From Rhodopirellula sp. (GTDB lineage: Bacteria; Planctomycetota; Planctomycetia; Pirellulales; Pirellulaceae): 64,000 nucleotides of DNA. The DNA is taken from NCBI GenBank assembly GCA_002701385.1, contig NZVD01000079.1, positions 1 to 64,000 on the forward strand, in the 5' to 3' direction. The translations under genes were made by a program, and so were the position numbers. This document shows positions 47,166 through 57,320 of this stretch, one piece after another (position 1 is the stretch's first letter; each line of letters opens with the position of its first letter). Below the pieces are notes generated by a model that saw nothing but the letters and a program-made list of their open reading frames with translations, was not told where the DNA came from and ran no database searches.

Positions 47166-48146
47166 GTGTTAGCAGCTGAGATATACGGTGAAAAGCAAAT
47201 TCGCATGATTGACGTTGAAGAACCTACGCTTCAGGGAAGCGACGGGGGAGACATCATCTTTCAGCCTGAACTGGCGTGCCTTTGCGGTTCCGACCTATTG
47301 TACTTTGAAGCGGACAATCCGGCTTATAAGCCGGAGATCGGTCATTCGTTACATGAGATGATTGGAACGGTGGTTGATACCAACGGAAGTAGGTTCCAGA
47401 TTGGTGAGCAGGTGTTATGCGTTCCCTATAAACAAATGGGACTCCAAGAACGGTTTATATGCACGGAAAAACAGGCGATCTCAGTGGATACTCGGCCCGA
47501 CCTTCGGGAAGCTCTGTTGGCACAACCGCTGGGCACCGTTCTATTTGCAACGCGGCGCCTGCCGAATCTACTAGGACTCAATGTGGCTGTCATTGGTCAG
47601 GGCCCTATGGGACAGTTGTGGAATTGTACTCTGAAACAACTCGGTGCAAGACAAATCGTCGGAGTCGATCTCAATGCGGAACGCCTCAAGGTATCGCCTC
47701 AAATGGGAGCCACCGATACATTGCAGGTCAGTGCCGACCAGACGGACGAAGACATCTCAGCAGAAATTCAAAAAGTGTTGGGAGGTCAACGACCTGATCT
47801 AGTCATTGAATGTGTCGGGCACCGAGAGCAGGTTGTCAACCTTTGTTTGGAAATCTGCAAAGAGCATGGCAGTGTGTTTTTCTTTGGTGTTCCAACGCAG
47901 GCCTTACAGCAAATCAGTCTTTTCAAGTTGTTTTGGAAGAATATTACGCTGTACGCGAGTGTGGTCCCCGACTTCGAAATCGACTTCCCCTTAGCTATGC
48001 GATGGATTGCAGAAGGACGTGTTGATGTCGCTCCAATCATCACACATCATATGAAGTTGGCTGATATTCAGGAAGCGTTTGATGTATTCAGTCAGCGTCA
48101 GGATGGAGCCTTAAAGGTATTTCTGGACTTTCCAGCCCGAGGATAG
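47166..48146 (+). CDS. Zinc-type medium-chain dehydrogenase/reductase lacking the structural zinc site
   Basis: 326 residues from GTG 47166 with AGGA 9 bases upstream. Catalytic Cys40 in CLCGSD and His/Glu in GHSLHEMIGTVV (His60 or His63, Glu64) fit a zinc MDR. The four-Cys structural zinc loop is absent: only one Cys lies in the corresponding stretch. Rossmann motif VAVIGQGPMGQLWNCTLKQLGA with VGVDLNAERL suggests NAD preference. It probably oxidises or reduces a polyol or aldehyde; the substrate is unknown. A terminator follows. Confidence 0.85.
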   Translation: MLAAEIYGEKQIRMIDVEEPTLQGSDGGDIIFQPELACLCGSDLLYFEADNPAYKPEIGHSLHEMIGTVVDTNGSRFQIGEQVLCVPYKQMGLQERFICTEKQAISVDTRPDLREALLAQPLGTVLFATRRLPNLLGLNVAVIGQGPMGQLWNCTLKQLGARQIVGVDLNAERLKVSPQMGATDTLQVSADQTDEDISAEIQKVLGGQRPDLVIECVGHREQVVNLCLEICKEHGSVFFFGVPTQALQQISLFKLFWKNITLYASVVPDFEIDFPLAMRWIAEGRVDVAPIITHHMKLADIQEAFDVFSQRQDGALKVFLDFPARG

Positions 48147-48168
48147 TTTGCCTCTTCGATGAATCACC

Positions 48169-48204
48169 AAAAAAAGCTTCGACCTTCCGGCCGAAGCTTT
48201 TTTA
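48169..48204. terminator. Bidirectional terminator
   Basis: AAAAAAGCTTCG pairs with CGAAGCTTTTTT over an 11-nt stem-capping region. The A-run on one side and T-run on the other serve both the MDR gene (plus) and the convergent redoxin gene (minus). Confidence 0.9.
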
Positions 48205-48241
48205 TATGGACTCAGCTTATATGAGTTAAGGTGAGCTTAGG

Positions 48242-48838
<597 letters not shown>

Positions 48839-48909
48839 GGTGAAAATCCTGTATTAGCTTGAGTGGAAGAAGACTCATATCCGAGTCTTAATTGATCAAT
48901 ACAGTGATT

Positions 48910-49227
48910 CTATTCTTTTGGAATCTCTACGACAAACCGGGTGATCCCAATTCGCAATTCATCTCCGGACTCAATTGTCGTCTCGTTGATCTGCGATTCG
49001 TTAACGTAGGTGCCGTGTTTTGATCCCAGATCCCGAATGATCAACGTGCCATCGGTAACGTCGATTTCACAATGGTTACGGCTTAGCCATCGATCGTCTA
49101 ATTGAATATCGGCTGAGTCACTTCGTCCCAGACGGACGGGATACTTCTGAATGCGCAGCGGGCGATCCAATTCGGTGGAGGCAGGAACCAGCAGTGCTGG
49201 GAAATTAATTGGGTAGGTGGGTTTCAT
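48910..49227 (-). CDS. FHA-domain phosphothreonine-binding protein
   Basis: 105 residues that are almost entirely one FHA domain: VRLGRSDSADIQLDDRWLSRNHCEI, RDLGSKHGTYVNES. The phospho-binding residues Arg35, Ser49, Arg50, Asn51 and His52 are present. FHA domains bind phosphothreonine and so connect to Ser/Thr kinases such as the one in this window. The gene is separated from its neighbours by about 70 and 215 bases, so it is its own transcription unit. Confidence 0.9.
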   Translation of the reverse strand: MKPTYPINFPALLVPASTELDRPLRIQKYPVRLGRSDSADIQLDDRWLSRNHCEIDVTDGTLIIRDLGSKHGTYVNESQINETTIESGDELRIGITRFVVEIPKE

Positions 49228-49443
49228 GAGTGCCCGTGGGGTGGGGTGTCGCGTCGTCCTGACTTTGGTCGTGATTACTTCATATAATCAACGTCGCAAA
49301 TGCGCACTCGTAGGTGGGACTGTTCAAACTATTCTCTTGCGACTCTTGAGTCAATAACCAAGGCGCTGTTTTCAAGTAGCTTCCAAGCGTTCATTCAATG
49401 CCGCCGTTTGCATTCACCCTCTCAGGTTCAACGGCAGGAGTGC

Positions 49444-50868
49444 TTAGGCCAGTAATTTATCAACGACATGGCCATGGACGTCGGTGAGCCGGAAGTCCCG
49501 ACCCTGAAACTGAAACGTCATGTGTTCATGATTTATACCTAACAGGTGTAGCATGGTAGCGTGCAGGTCGTGTACCGAAACCACGTCTTCCACGGCGTTA
49601 TAACCGAGATCGTCAGTGGCTCCCACGGTCGTGCCAGGTTTAATGCCACCGCCGGCCAGAAAGATCGAATACCCTTTAATGTGATGATCACGGCCATTCC
49701 CTTGTGCCATTGGAGTTCTTCCAAACTCGCTGGCGAACACTATGAGTGTGTCGTCAAACATGTCACGTTGTTTGAGGTCTTTGATCAATGCCGTGATTCC
49801 CTGGTCGATAAGTTTTGCCGTATTCTGACTCGCTCCTTTCACGTTTCCGTGGTGATCCCATCCGCGATGATAGAGTTGAATAAACCGGCATCCGCGTTCC
49901 GCCAGTCGTCGGGCCAGCAGGCAGTTGGCAGCAAAAGTTCCGTCTGCTCCTTTCGTGCCATAAAGATCCATGGTCGCCTGAGTTTCGTCACTGGTATCCA
50001 TCAAACCGGGCACGCTGGCCTGCATTCGGAAGGCCATTTCATACTGACTGATGCGAGTGGTGATTTCCGGATCGTTGACAACCTCACCTCGAATCTGATT
50101 CAGCTGCTGAACAGCTTTGACGATGTCGGCCTGTCCATTCCGATCCACTCCCGGAGGATTGTTTACGTACAGGACTGGGTCGCCCTGGCTGTGGAAATGC
50201 ACACCTTGAAAGCGACTTGGTAAAAAGCCACTATGCCATTGCCGTGAAGCAATCGGTTGATCCTGTCCACCACCGGAGGAAGTCAGCACGACAAACCCTG
50301 GGAGATTTTCTGTCTCGGCGCCCAGTCCATAGGTAAGCCAGGAACCCATTGATGGTCGGCCACTTATCGTTGTGCCGGTGTTCATAAATGTATGAGCCGG
50401 GTCGTGATTGATCGCTTCGGTCTTAAGCGACCGGACAATGGCAATATCATCTGCCACACTTCCCAGGTGCTCCCAGATCGCTGACAGTTCATTTCCTGAT
50501 TCACCATGCTTTTTAAATTCATGTTGTCCGCCGAGACATTTCAATTCACGGTTTTGCAATTGAGCAATGGGTTGACCTTTGGTGTAGGATTCAGGCATTG
50601 CCTGCCCGTCCAATTCACGCAGTTTGGGCTTGTTATCGAAAGTCTCTAAGTGGCTCATGCCACCTGCCATCGTTAAAAAGATAACTCGTTTCGCCTTGGC
50701 TTCCCGATGTAATTGACCATTGAGGATGCCCGGCCAACGAGGAACTTTCACCTCGGTATCAGCAGCCTGTGTCTGATTCATGAGAGAAGCAAGCGCATAG
50801 ACACCGATGCCCTGTGCACCGTGGCCTAGAAAACAACGACGGTTTAATGAAAATGAGTTATTAGCCAT
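49444..50868 (-). CDS. DUF1501 family secreted protein
   Basis: 474 residues from ATG 50868, where GGAG is 9 bases upstream; the ATG at 50877 directly abuts that GGAG. The N-terminus has a twin-Arg-like signal (SLNRRCFLGHGAQGIGVYALASLM). The family fold resembles sulfatases and alkaline phosphatases. Family sequences include KAKRVIFLTMAGGMSHLETFDNKP, FKKHGESGNELSAIWEHLGSVADDIAIVRSLKTEAINHDPAHTFMNTG, WDHHGN and FGRTPMAQGNGRDHH. In planctomycetes it is encoded together with DUF1549/DUF1553 proteins, as here (36 bases downstream of one). No activity is proven. Confidence 0.92.
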   Translation of the reverse strand: MANNSFSLNRRCFLGHGAQGIGVYALASLMNQTQAADTEVKVPRWPGILNGQLHREAKAKRVIFLTMAGGMSHLETFDNKPKLRELDGQAMPESYTKGQPIAQLQNRELKCLGGQHEFKKHGESGNELSAIWEHLGSVADDIAIVRSLKTEAINHDPAHTFMNTGTTISGRPSMGSWLTYGLGAETENLPGFVVLTSSGGGQDQPIASRQWHSGFLPSRFQGVHFHSQGDPVLYVNNPPGVDRNGQADIVKAVQQLNQIRGEVVNDPEITTRISQYEMAFRMQASVPGLMDTSDETQATMDLYGTKGADGTFAANCLLARRLAERGCRFIQLYHRGWDHHGNVKGASQNTAKLIDQGITALIKDLKQRDMFDDTLIVFASEFGRTPMAQGNGRDHHIKGYSIFLAGGGIKPGTTVGATDDLGYNAVEDVVSVHDLHATMLHLLGINHEHMTFQFQGRDFRLTDVHGHVVDKLLA

Positions 50869-50903
50869 TGGAATCATCTCCGGATGGTCATGCCGTAAAG
50901 ACT

Positions 50904-53843
50904 TTAGTTTCGGGTAATGGTTTCATGAAGATTGAGAATAATACGAGCGATGGATGTCCAGGCAGCCAATTCGCTCTTATCCAGATTCTCCGGTACAGCT
51001 CGACGTCCTACGCTTAAGTACTCATCTGCAGCCTGTGTGTTTGCTTTATATAATTCCACGTGCTTTGAAAGGACGTTTAGCAAGACATTGGCTTCATTTG
51101 GATTAACGTTTCGTGATAAAGCTGATTGATAGGCCCAGTTCAGGCGGCTGGACTCATTTGCTCCACCTTCCAGCAAGATCCGTTCAGCAAAGGCACGGGC
51201 TGCTTCCACATAGGTGGGATCATTGAGTAATACCAAGGCCTGCTGTGGGGTATTGGAACGAGGACGACTCACCGTGCATTCTTCACGGCTGGGAGCATCA
51301 AAAGCTAACAGCGACGGATGAAGGAACATGCGTTGCCAGTGAGTATAAAGTCCTCGACGATATATTTCGTTGCCACCGGACAACTGCCAGGTCCGTTTGG
51401 GGAAATTCATATGCTTCCAGTATCCTGCGGGCTGATAGGGTTTTACGCTTATTCCTCCCACTTCGGCATTAAGCAAACCGCTGATCGAGAGTGCTGTGTC
51501 CCGGATCATTTCCGCTTCCAGACGGAATTGAGACTGCCGAGCATATTTGTGATTGTATGGGTCTAAGGCAGCTAATTTTTCAGTCAATCCTGAAGATTGC
51601 TGGTAGGTATTGGAGGAGACAATCAGGCTGACAATATGCTTTACATCCCAGCCGCTCTCTACAAATTCAACAGCCAACCAGTCCAGTAATTCGGGGTGAG
51701 TCGGACGCGTTCCCTGTGCACCGATGTCGTCGAGAGGTTCTGCCAGGCCGTGACCAAAGAAGACTTTCCACAAGCGATTGACCAACACTCTGGAAGTCAA
51801 CGGGTTATCCGGATCAACCATCCAGTTCGCGAGGTCCAGTCGGTTAGGTCGACGTCCTTCAATGGCAAGCGGTTTCATGAATCCGGGGACAAGTGGAGAA
51901 GCCTCCGCACCCGAATCGTCCATCCAGTTTCCTCGTGGAAGTACTCGGATCATACGGGGTTCACGCGTGCGTGTCATGAGTGTCTTAGGAGCGGAATCAT
52001 TGAGTTGCTTTAGTTGTTGTTGTAGTTGAGCAATTTCGTCTCGTTGTGGTTTTAATTCACTACTATTGTCACGGTAGTAATCCGACAGTTTGTTCTGTTC
52101 GGCATCGGCACGGTCTGCCAGAGGTTTCGCGACGATTGCTGCAACGTCTGCTGGAACACTACTATTGCTATGCGTGTAGTAGAAACCAGCGCCGCCTGCT
52201 CCCTGCGAGATTTTGAGCAGGATTTGGTTTTTACCTTCCAGCAGATCAACAACGACCTTTTCCTGATCGGCAGCAGGACCTCGGGAAACTTTATTGTTGA
52301 GGACTTCTTTTTGGTTTACCCAAACTCGAATTCCGTCATCACTTCCGAATTTCAGTTCGACCTTAGTTGCGGCCTTTACTGTCAGCGTTCTCAAGAGGTA
52401 GTGTGCTGCATTGGGAGTTTGATCCAACGCGTGGATGGTGCCGTCTGCGAATTCTTTTTCAGACCATTTTTTGTCGCCAATGGCAACGGTCAGATCAATG
52501 GCCTCCGCTTCGTTAACAAAAGACTTGTCATGAGCCTCGTCGAAGCTTGTCGCTGAAATAGGGCCGATGTACTGCCATTTGCCTGCAGTAATGCTTGTAT
52601 CTGCTTGCTTTGCCAGTTCAGCTTCCCAGGCCTTACGAGTATCATTAAGTTCACGAGAGATAGCATTCAAAGCTCCTTGCTTGTCAGCAATGTCCTTTGT
52701 TTTGTTGGCAATCTGGTCAGCCAACATTCCTGCGATGACAGGGAAGGCAGGTGCATTACCGACCCCGACTTCATTGACGTCTGCAAAGAATGAGGCAAAG
52801 TTGTAGAAGTCCTGCGTGGTGAACGGATCATACTTATGATCGTGGCACTCAGCACAGCCCAAGGTGACTCCCAGAAAAATCGATGCCGTATTACGGACTC
52901 GATCTGCCGAGTATTTGGCTAGGTATTCCTTTGCCTGAGCCCCGCCTTCATCGGTAGTTTGCAGCAACATGTTGAACCCGGAAGCGACTTGCTGTTGGAG
53001 CGTGGCGTCTTTCATTAGATCCCCTCCTAATTGCTCTCGAACAAACTGATCGTAGGGTATGTTGGAGTTAAAGGCGTTGATAACGTAGTCACGATAAGGA
53101 GCAATTTGACGCGTTTTGTCCGCATGATAGCCATTACTGTCGGCATACCGAACGATATCCAGCCAGTACATTGCCAGCCGTTCACCGTATTGAGGTTTGT
53201 CTAGCATCCGTCGAATCAGATTGGCATAGGCATTGGGGTCTTTGTCGTTGACGAAGGTGGAAACTTCTTCGGTACTTGGTGGCAGTCCGAGTAAGTCAAA
53301 ACTGAGTCGACGAATTAAGGTAACTCGGTCTGCGGCTGAACTCATATTGAGTCCTTCGCGGGAAAGTTCAGCCAATATAAAGTTATCAATGGAGTTGCTG
53401 GTCTTACTTTTGGGAGCTTGTGGTACTGCAGGGCGATTGGGAGCGGTCCAGGCCCAATGTTGTTTCCACTCTGCTCCCTGATCAATCCAGTTTTTTATGA
53501 GTTCAATTTGATCGTCTGTTAGCTTTTTACGAAAACCAGCCGGAGGCATCATTTCGTTTTCATCGGTGGATGAGATGCGTCGAAAGAGTTCGCTGGCACT
53601 GGATTTTCCCGGTGTTATTAGAGGAGTGTCGCGATCTGAGAAAACACTATCCTTGTCATCCAGACGCAATTCCGCTTCTCGTGTGTTTTGATCCGGACCG
53701 TGGCAGGCAAAGCAATTGTTAGACAGTATTGGACGAATGTCCCGATCAAAGTCCACTTCTTGCGCCTGTAGCAGCGAGCTTGAAAAGGCAGCGATATAAA
53801 GTCCAATGGAGACAGAGAGAATACGGCGAGTAATCATCTTCAA
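50904..53843 (-). CDS. Large secreted PSCyt1/DUF1549/DUF1553 protein with c-type haem motifs
   Basis: 979 residues with a signal peptide (MKMITRRILSVSIGLYIAAFSSSLLQAQ). Planctomycete cytochrome c domain PSCyt1: VDFDRDIRPILSNNCFACHGPD (Cys44, Cys47, His48). DUF1549 begins at about residue 145 and contains a second CXXCH (CAECHDHKYDP). Residues 440-560 form a PA14 or jelly-roll-like insertion (GSDDGIRVWVNQKEVLNN). DUF1553 ends the chain (NRLDLANWMVDPDNPLTSRVLVNRLWKVFFG...). It forms a two-gene unit with the DUF1501 gene. It shares architecture, but little overall sequence, with the haem-motif protein at 25.8-29.1 kb. Confidence 0.93.
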   Translation of the reverse strand: MKMITRRILSVSIGLYIAAFSSSLLQAQEVDFDRDIRPILSNNCFACHGPDQNTREAELRLDDKDSVFSDRDTPLITPGKSSASELFRRISSTDENEMMPPAGFRKKLTDDQIELIKNWIDQGAEWKQHWAWTAPNRPAVPQAPKSKTSNSIDNFILAELSREGLNMSSAADRVTLIRRLSFDLLGLPPSTEEVSTFVNDKDPNAYANLIRRMLDKPQYGERLAMYWLDIVRYADSNGYHADKTRQIAPYRDYVINAFNSNIPYDQFVREQLGGDLMKDATLQQQVASGFNMLLQTTDEGGAQAKEYLAKYSADRVRNTASIFLGVTLGCAECHDHKYDPFTTQDFYNFASFFADVNEVGVGNAPAFPVIAGMLADQIANKTKDIADKQGALNAISRELNDTRKAWEAELAKQADTSITAGKWQYIGPISATSFDEAHDKSFVNEAEAIDLTVAIGDKKWSEKEFADGTIHALDQTPNAAHYLLRTLTVKAATKVELKFGSDDGIRVWVNQKEVLNNKVSRGPAADQEKVVVDLLEGKNQILLKISQGAGGAGFYYTHSNSSVPADVAAIVAKPLADRADAEQNKLSDYYRDNSSELKPQRDEIAQLQQQLKQLNDSAPKTLMTRTREPRMIRVLPRGNWMDDSGAEASPLVPGFMKPLAIEGRRPNRLDLANWMVDPDNPLTSRVLVNRLWKVFFGHGLAEPLDDIGAQGTRPTHPELLDWLAVEFVESGWDVKHIVSLIVSSNTYQQSSGLTEKLAALDPYNHKYARQSQFRLEAEMIRDTALSISGLLNAEVGGISVKPYQPAGYWKHMNFPKRTWQLSGGNEIYRRGLYTHWQRMFLHPSLLAFDAPSREECTVSRPRSNTPQQALVLLNDPTYVEAARAFAERILLEGGANESSRLNWAYQSALSRNVNPNEANVLLNVLSKHVELYKANTQAADEYLSVGRRAVPENLDKSELAAWTSIARIILNLHETITRN

Positions 53844-53976
53844 TTACCAGATCTTGAATGTGGAGTTTAACCAGATTGATTTAGTAAGCTAGGGAGTTGA
53901 GGTAAAGTAATTCCCTGTTACTTGAAGGGTTATTATAGCTCACGAACGGGCATGCGTGTTAGGGAAGCCGAGTGGA

Positions 53977-54603
53977 CTAGAGAGCTTCTGTGTGTCCGTC
54001 GGATTCATACACTCGCAAATGCTGATTGGCTTCAATGTCAATCAGTTTGGTTTCTTCACCGGAAGGCCACGCAATGGTGATGGAATCAACTTGTTGATGC
54101 TTCTGAAGACCTATGTGCACTTTTGCCTGAGCTTGCGACAGGAAGTTTACGACGGGGAAGAGTTCCCGTTGGACGGTCAAATCTCCAGCTTTGACGATGA
54201 TTTTAGCCCCGATGCCAGCCGAATTACTTTGTTCACCCCGAAGTGAAATAGCCAGCCAGTTTGTTTTGGGGAAGTTGTTTTTATAGACAACCAGAGCGCC
54301 ACCTCCGACCTGTCGCACAAACAACTCCGGCATGCCGTCTCGATCGATATCTGCACCAACTACCGTACGGGAATCTCCGCGGTTATCGCTGCCAGACAGA
54401 TAGGAGATATCTAAGAAAGAGCCGTTGCGATCATTGAGAAAGCACCCGTTTCTTTCATAGGCACTGAGGTTCTCTTTGACGTTTGAAAACTTAAATGGAT
54501 TACCCACCCAGAACTCGCCATTGTCTTCATCGACATCCCGTAGCTCGGGAACAGAGGCAGTGCAACTAAAAGGCTGTGACACGACAGCCAGCCAGACGCA
54601 ACG
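53977..54603 (-). other. Downstream, same-frame continuation (ASPIC/UnbV part) after the TGA
   Basis: After the TGA, seven codons (RCVWLAV) lead into GTG 54582 and 201 further residues ending in TAG. If translated alone it would be a cytoplasmic half-propeller plus ASPIC domain, which is not a known stand-alone architecture. Confidence 0.7.
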
Positions 54604-56388
54604 TCAGCCATCCGACTTGTCTTCGGTGACACTTTGGAAGCCTACTGGAGCATAGATTTCCTGATAACCGTCACCGTTTAAGTCGATAGCTCCTGTTCCA
54701 TAGGCCCAGCCGACATCATTGACTCCTACGTCTCGCCCAATGCGTACGAAGGTACCGTCTCCTTGATTGTGATAGAGTTCGTTACCCGACACGAATTCTT
54801 CGAGCTGTGTTTGGATGTCGTGTTCAAAGTCGTCATAGAGACCTGAACGGATATTGCCGACGATACGCTCTCCTGCTTTGGAGTACATATTAGCCAGATA
54901 GGGGTCACCAAATCCGTCGTTATCGATATCCGCAACCGTGATACCCATTGAAAATCCGCCATGAGACCCTGGGAGTTCAGCCAGCGTAAAGGTTCCGTCT
55001 CCGTTATTCAGGAAGTAATCGTTTTGTCCGAATTCACAGGCAGTCATGTAATCCGGCCAGGAATCACCATTGGCATCGAACCAAACAGCAGAGAACGCTC
55101 CGGTGCCTAATCCAATTGTCCCGGATGACTCGGTAACGTTTTCAAATTTGAAATTCCCAAGGTTTCGCCAGAGCCTGTTTTCGGAAGCTCGTTCCCCATC
55201 GGTTTCTGCATTTATCCAGCCATGTGCTCCTTCTTTGACAACCACTCCGACTTCCATAAAGTCCAACAGACCGTCTTTGTCAAAATCAACCAGTGTGATA
55301 CTACCGAGTTGCTTGGCTAAGGGGACGTCAAATTCCTCTTCGGTCAGTTTTCTAAACTTTTTACCTGATTCATTGACGTACATGGCCTGCCCGATGATTA
55401 GGTCCTCAAAGGTGTCATTGTTGAAGTCAGCGACAACGGCTACTGGTTCTTTAATGAATCGCTGCAGACCGACTTGCATCGTCTGCTCCTCAAACTTCCC
55501 AGTCCCGTCACCTACGTAGAAGAATAGTCCATCCAGATCGGTTAACAAGAAGTCTGTATTACCGTCCTGATTGAAGTCATTAGCGAAAATTCCTCCGGTC
55601 ACGAACGGACGCATCTGCCCTTCGGGGTAATCGTGTTTCCAGTTGTCACGCAGTCCTAAAGTGGTCATGCCTGTTTGGTTGGTAATATCCTGCATCAGGT
55701 AGTCATTGGAGTTTCCGTATTTCCCTTCGTAGGGCGAACAGCTCAGAATGTATTCCTTCAGGTCAGGTGTATCCTCTGAGATAGCTGCAATCCGACAGTT
55801 GAATTTGAGGGAAATGAAAGCAACTTTTCCCTGAGCGTCTTTTCCGGATAAGGATAATTTGAAACTTCCCTGCCAGGGTTCGTCGAACTTGCCGTGGGAT
55901 TCCGGCATCATTTGCATGACCTTAAAGCCGGAACGCTCTAGAGTTTGAAATCGTTCACGCAATTCACGAATAGCTGCAACAAATTCCGATTTGTTCAAGC
56001 TGTCCTTAGGTGACTCGGAATTCCAATTTTTGAAATGTGCAAAGTCGAAATCGCTCTCTTTTCCGTTTTCCCAAACAAATAATTGGCCTTCAAAATCCGG
56101 GGCAAAGAAGGTGCTGAACCGTTCCCAGTGTTCTTTTTCAATCGCTTGATTGATCTTAGGAAAAGCCAGGTCTCCTAATACAAATCCACCAAAATGCTCG
56201 ACGTCCTGCAGGTACTTGGCATCTTCCTCAGAAATTGCCAGGGATTCCGTTTGTTCGGGGGTCGAAGAATCCTGAGAGGTGATAATGACTTCCGAATTTG
56301 TATTTGATTTGTTACCTGGATCGTCCGAATTACATCCTGAAATCAGGATGCCAAGAAAACAGACTATGAGTAAGCGTGAGGTAGACAA
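53977..56388 (-). CDS. FG-GAP/VCBS-ASPIC/UnbV (CRTAC1-like) lipoprotein with an in-frame TGA; candidate selenoprotein
   Basis: Read through the TGA at 54604-54606, the frame encodes about 803 residues. The start is probably TTG 56388 and is uncertain. A lipobox (LISGC, Cys19) marks an exported lipoprotein. A 230-residue N-terminal domain is followed by FG-GAP blades (DFNQDGNTDFLLTD, DFDKDGLLDFMEVG, DIDNDGFGDPYLAN, DLNGDGYQEIYAPV). At residue 595 the codon is TGA, followed by Arg-Cys (U-x-C). The same frame continues with the last blade (ADIDRDGMPELFVR) and an ASPIC/UnbV domain (NSAGIGAKIIVKAGDLTVQRELFP), the usual C-terminus of this family. No base insertion is needed to join the parts. Alternatives are a nonsense mutation, or a second gene starting at GTG 54582 that would lack its own export signal. 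Confidence 0.75.
54572..54606 (-). promoter_or_regulatory. Candidate bacterial SECIS element following an in-frame UGA
   Basis: On the minus strand, TGA (54606-54604) is followed after 20 nt by the loop of a hairpin. GGCTGT (54589-54584) pairs with ACAGCC (54577-54572) around loop CGTGTC (54583-54578). Bacterial SECIS elements have a short stem, a loop 16-37 nt after UGA and a G in the first two loop positions. All three conditions hold here (G is the second loop base). Confidence 0.55.
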
Positions 56389-56499
56389 GATTAAAATCGG
56401 TGTTAAGGTATGGAACGCTATAATAGGTATATAACATTCAGCCTAATTAGGCCCGAGGAAAATACAATCTATTCTGACAAGCCGAGTTACTTGGAGGAA

Positions 56500-57309
56500 T
56501 TACTTGGAGAGGTCGACACGATTTGAACCAGAGGTGTACTTTCTGTCCAAATGAGTGTAGCCACCATCGACGTAGTGAATTTGTCCGGTTGTATGCAGTG
56601 ACCGTTGAGAACTGAGGAAGACCACCATGTCAGCAATCTCCTGGCTTGTAGTAAACCGTTGCCCCAAGGGGATAATGTCCTCGATTTGTCTTTTGGCTGC
56701 GGATGGATCTTCGGATTGCTCGATGAGTTCGGCGTAAAGGGGAGTCCATGTTTCCGCCGGTACGACGGTGTTTACACGGATATTGTCAGCGGCCAGATCT
56801 AAAGCCCATTCACGTGTCAGTCCGTTGATGCCACCTTTGGAAGCGGCGTAACCACTCGTGCCACCTTGCCCAGTTGCAGCGACCTTACTACTGATATTGA
56901 TGATCGCTCCTTGCGATTGCTTTAACGCATCTAAGGCATAATGAGCCATTGCATAGTAGTGGATAAGATTTCTTTCTAACGATCCAATAAAGGCTTCGGG
57001 ACCGTCCGAAAGTGAGATGCCATCATTGACACCGGCATTGTTAACGAGCACATCGATGCGGCCAAAAACATTCAGTGTCTTTTCCACTGCCTGCTTGCAG
57101 GCGTCGAGGTTAGTCAGGTCTCCCTGAATAAACAGACATTGTTGCCCCTGGGCAGCATATTCAGCCTCTAAGGCTTCTCCTTCGGCCGTCGAGCGATTGA
57201 TATTGGCGACTCTGGCACCTTCTGCCATGAAGGTACGAGTAATGGCTTCGCCAATTCCCTTCGAACCACCGGTAATAAGAACAACTTTACCCTCTAATCC
57301 TAGATCCAT
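56500..57309 (-). CDS. Short-chain dehydrogenase/reductase (SDR)
   Basis: 269 residues. Rossmann motif VVLITGGSKGIGEAITRTF (TGxxxGIG), NNAG at about residue 92, Ser in INISSKVAATGQGG and the catalytic Tyr-x-x-x-Lys in SGYAASKGGINGLTREWALDLA. The C-terminus has the usual HYVDGGYTHLDR. GAGGA precedes the ATG. The substrate is unknown. Its position directly downstream of the CehA-type gene (12 bases) suggests a shared catabolic pathway. Confidence 0.93.
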   Translation of the reverse strand: MDLGLEGKVVLITGGSKGIGEAITRTFMAEGARVANINRSTAEGEALEAEYAAQGQQCLFIQGDLTNLDACKQAVEKTLNVFGRIDVLVNNAGVNDGISLSDGPEAFIGSLERNLIHYYAMAHYALDALKQSQGAIINISSKVAATGQGGTSGYAASKGGINGLTREWALDLAADNIRVNTVVPAETWTPLYAELIEQSEDPSAAKRQIEDIIPLGQRFTTSQEIADMVVFLSSQRSLHTTGQIHYVDGGYTHLDRKYTSGSNRVDLSK

Positions 57310-57320
57310 TTCAATTCCTC

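Noticed and set aside
49561-50223. Plus-strand frame of 220 codons
   Set aside because: Antisense to the confident DUF1501 gene; no recognisable protein features.
54604-54606. General reassignment of TGA to a sense codon
   Set aside because: Other genes here, such as argS (ends at 7418) and the 2-hydroxyacid dehydrogenase (ends at 62626), stop normally at TGA at the expected family length.
53977-56388. Frameshift between the FG-GAP and ASPIC parts
   Set aside because: Both parts are in the same reading frame; only one TGA codon separates them, so no insertion or deletion is needed.
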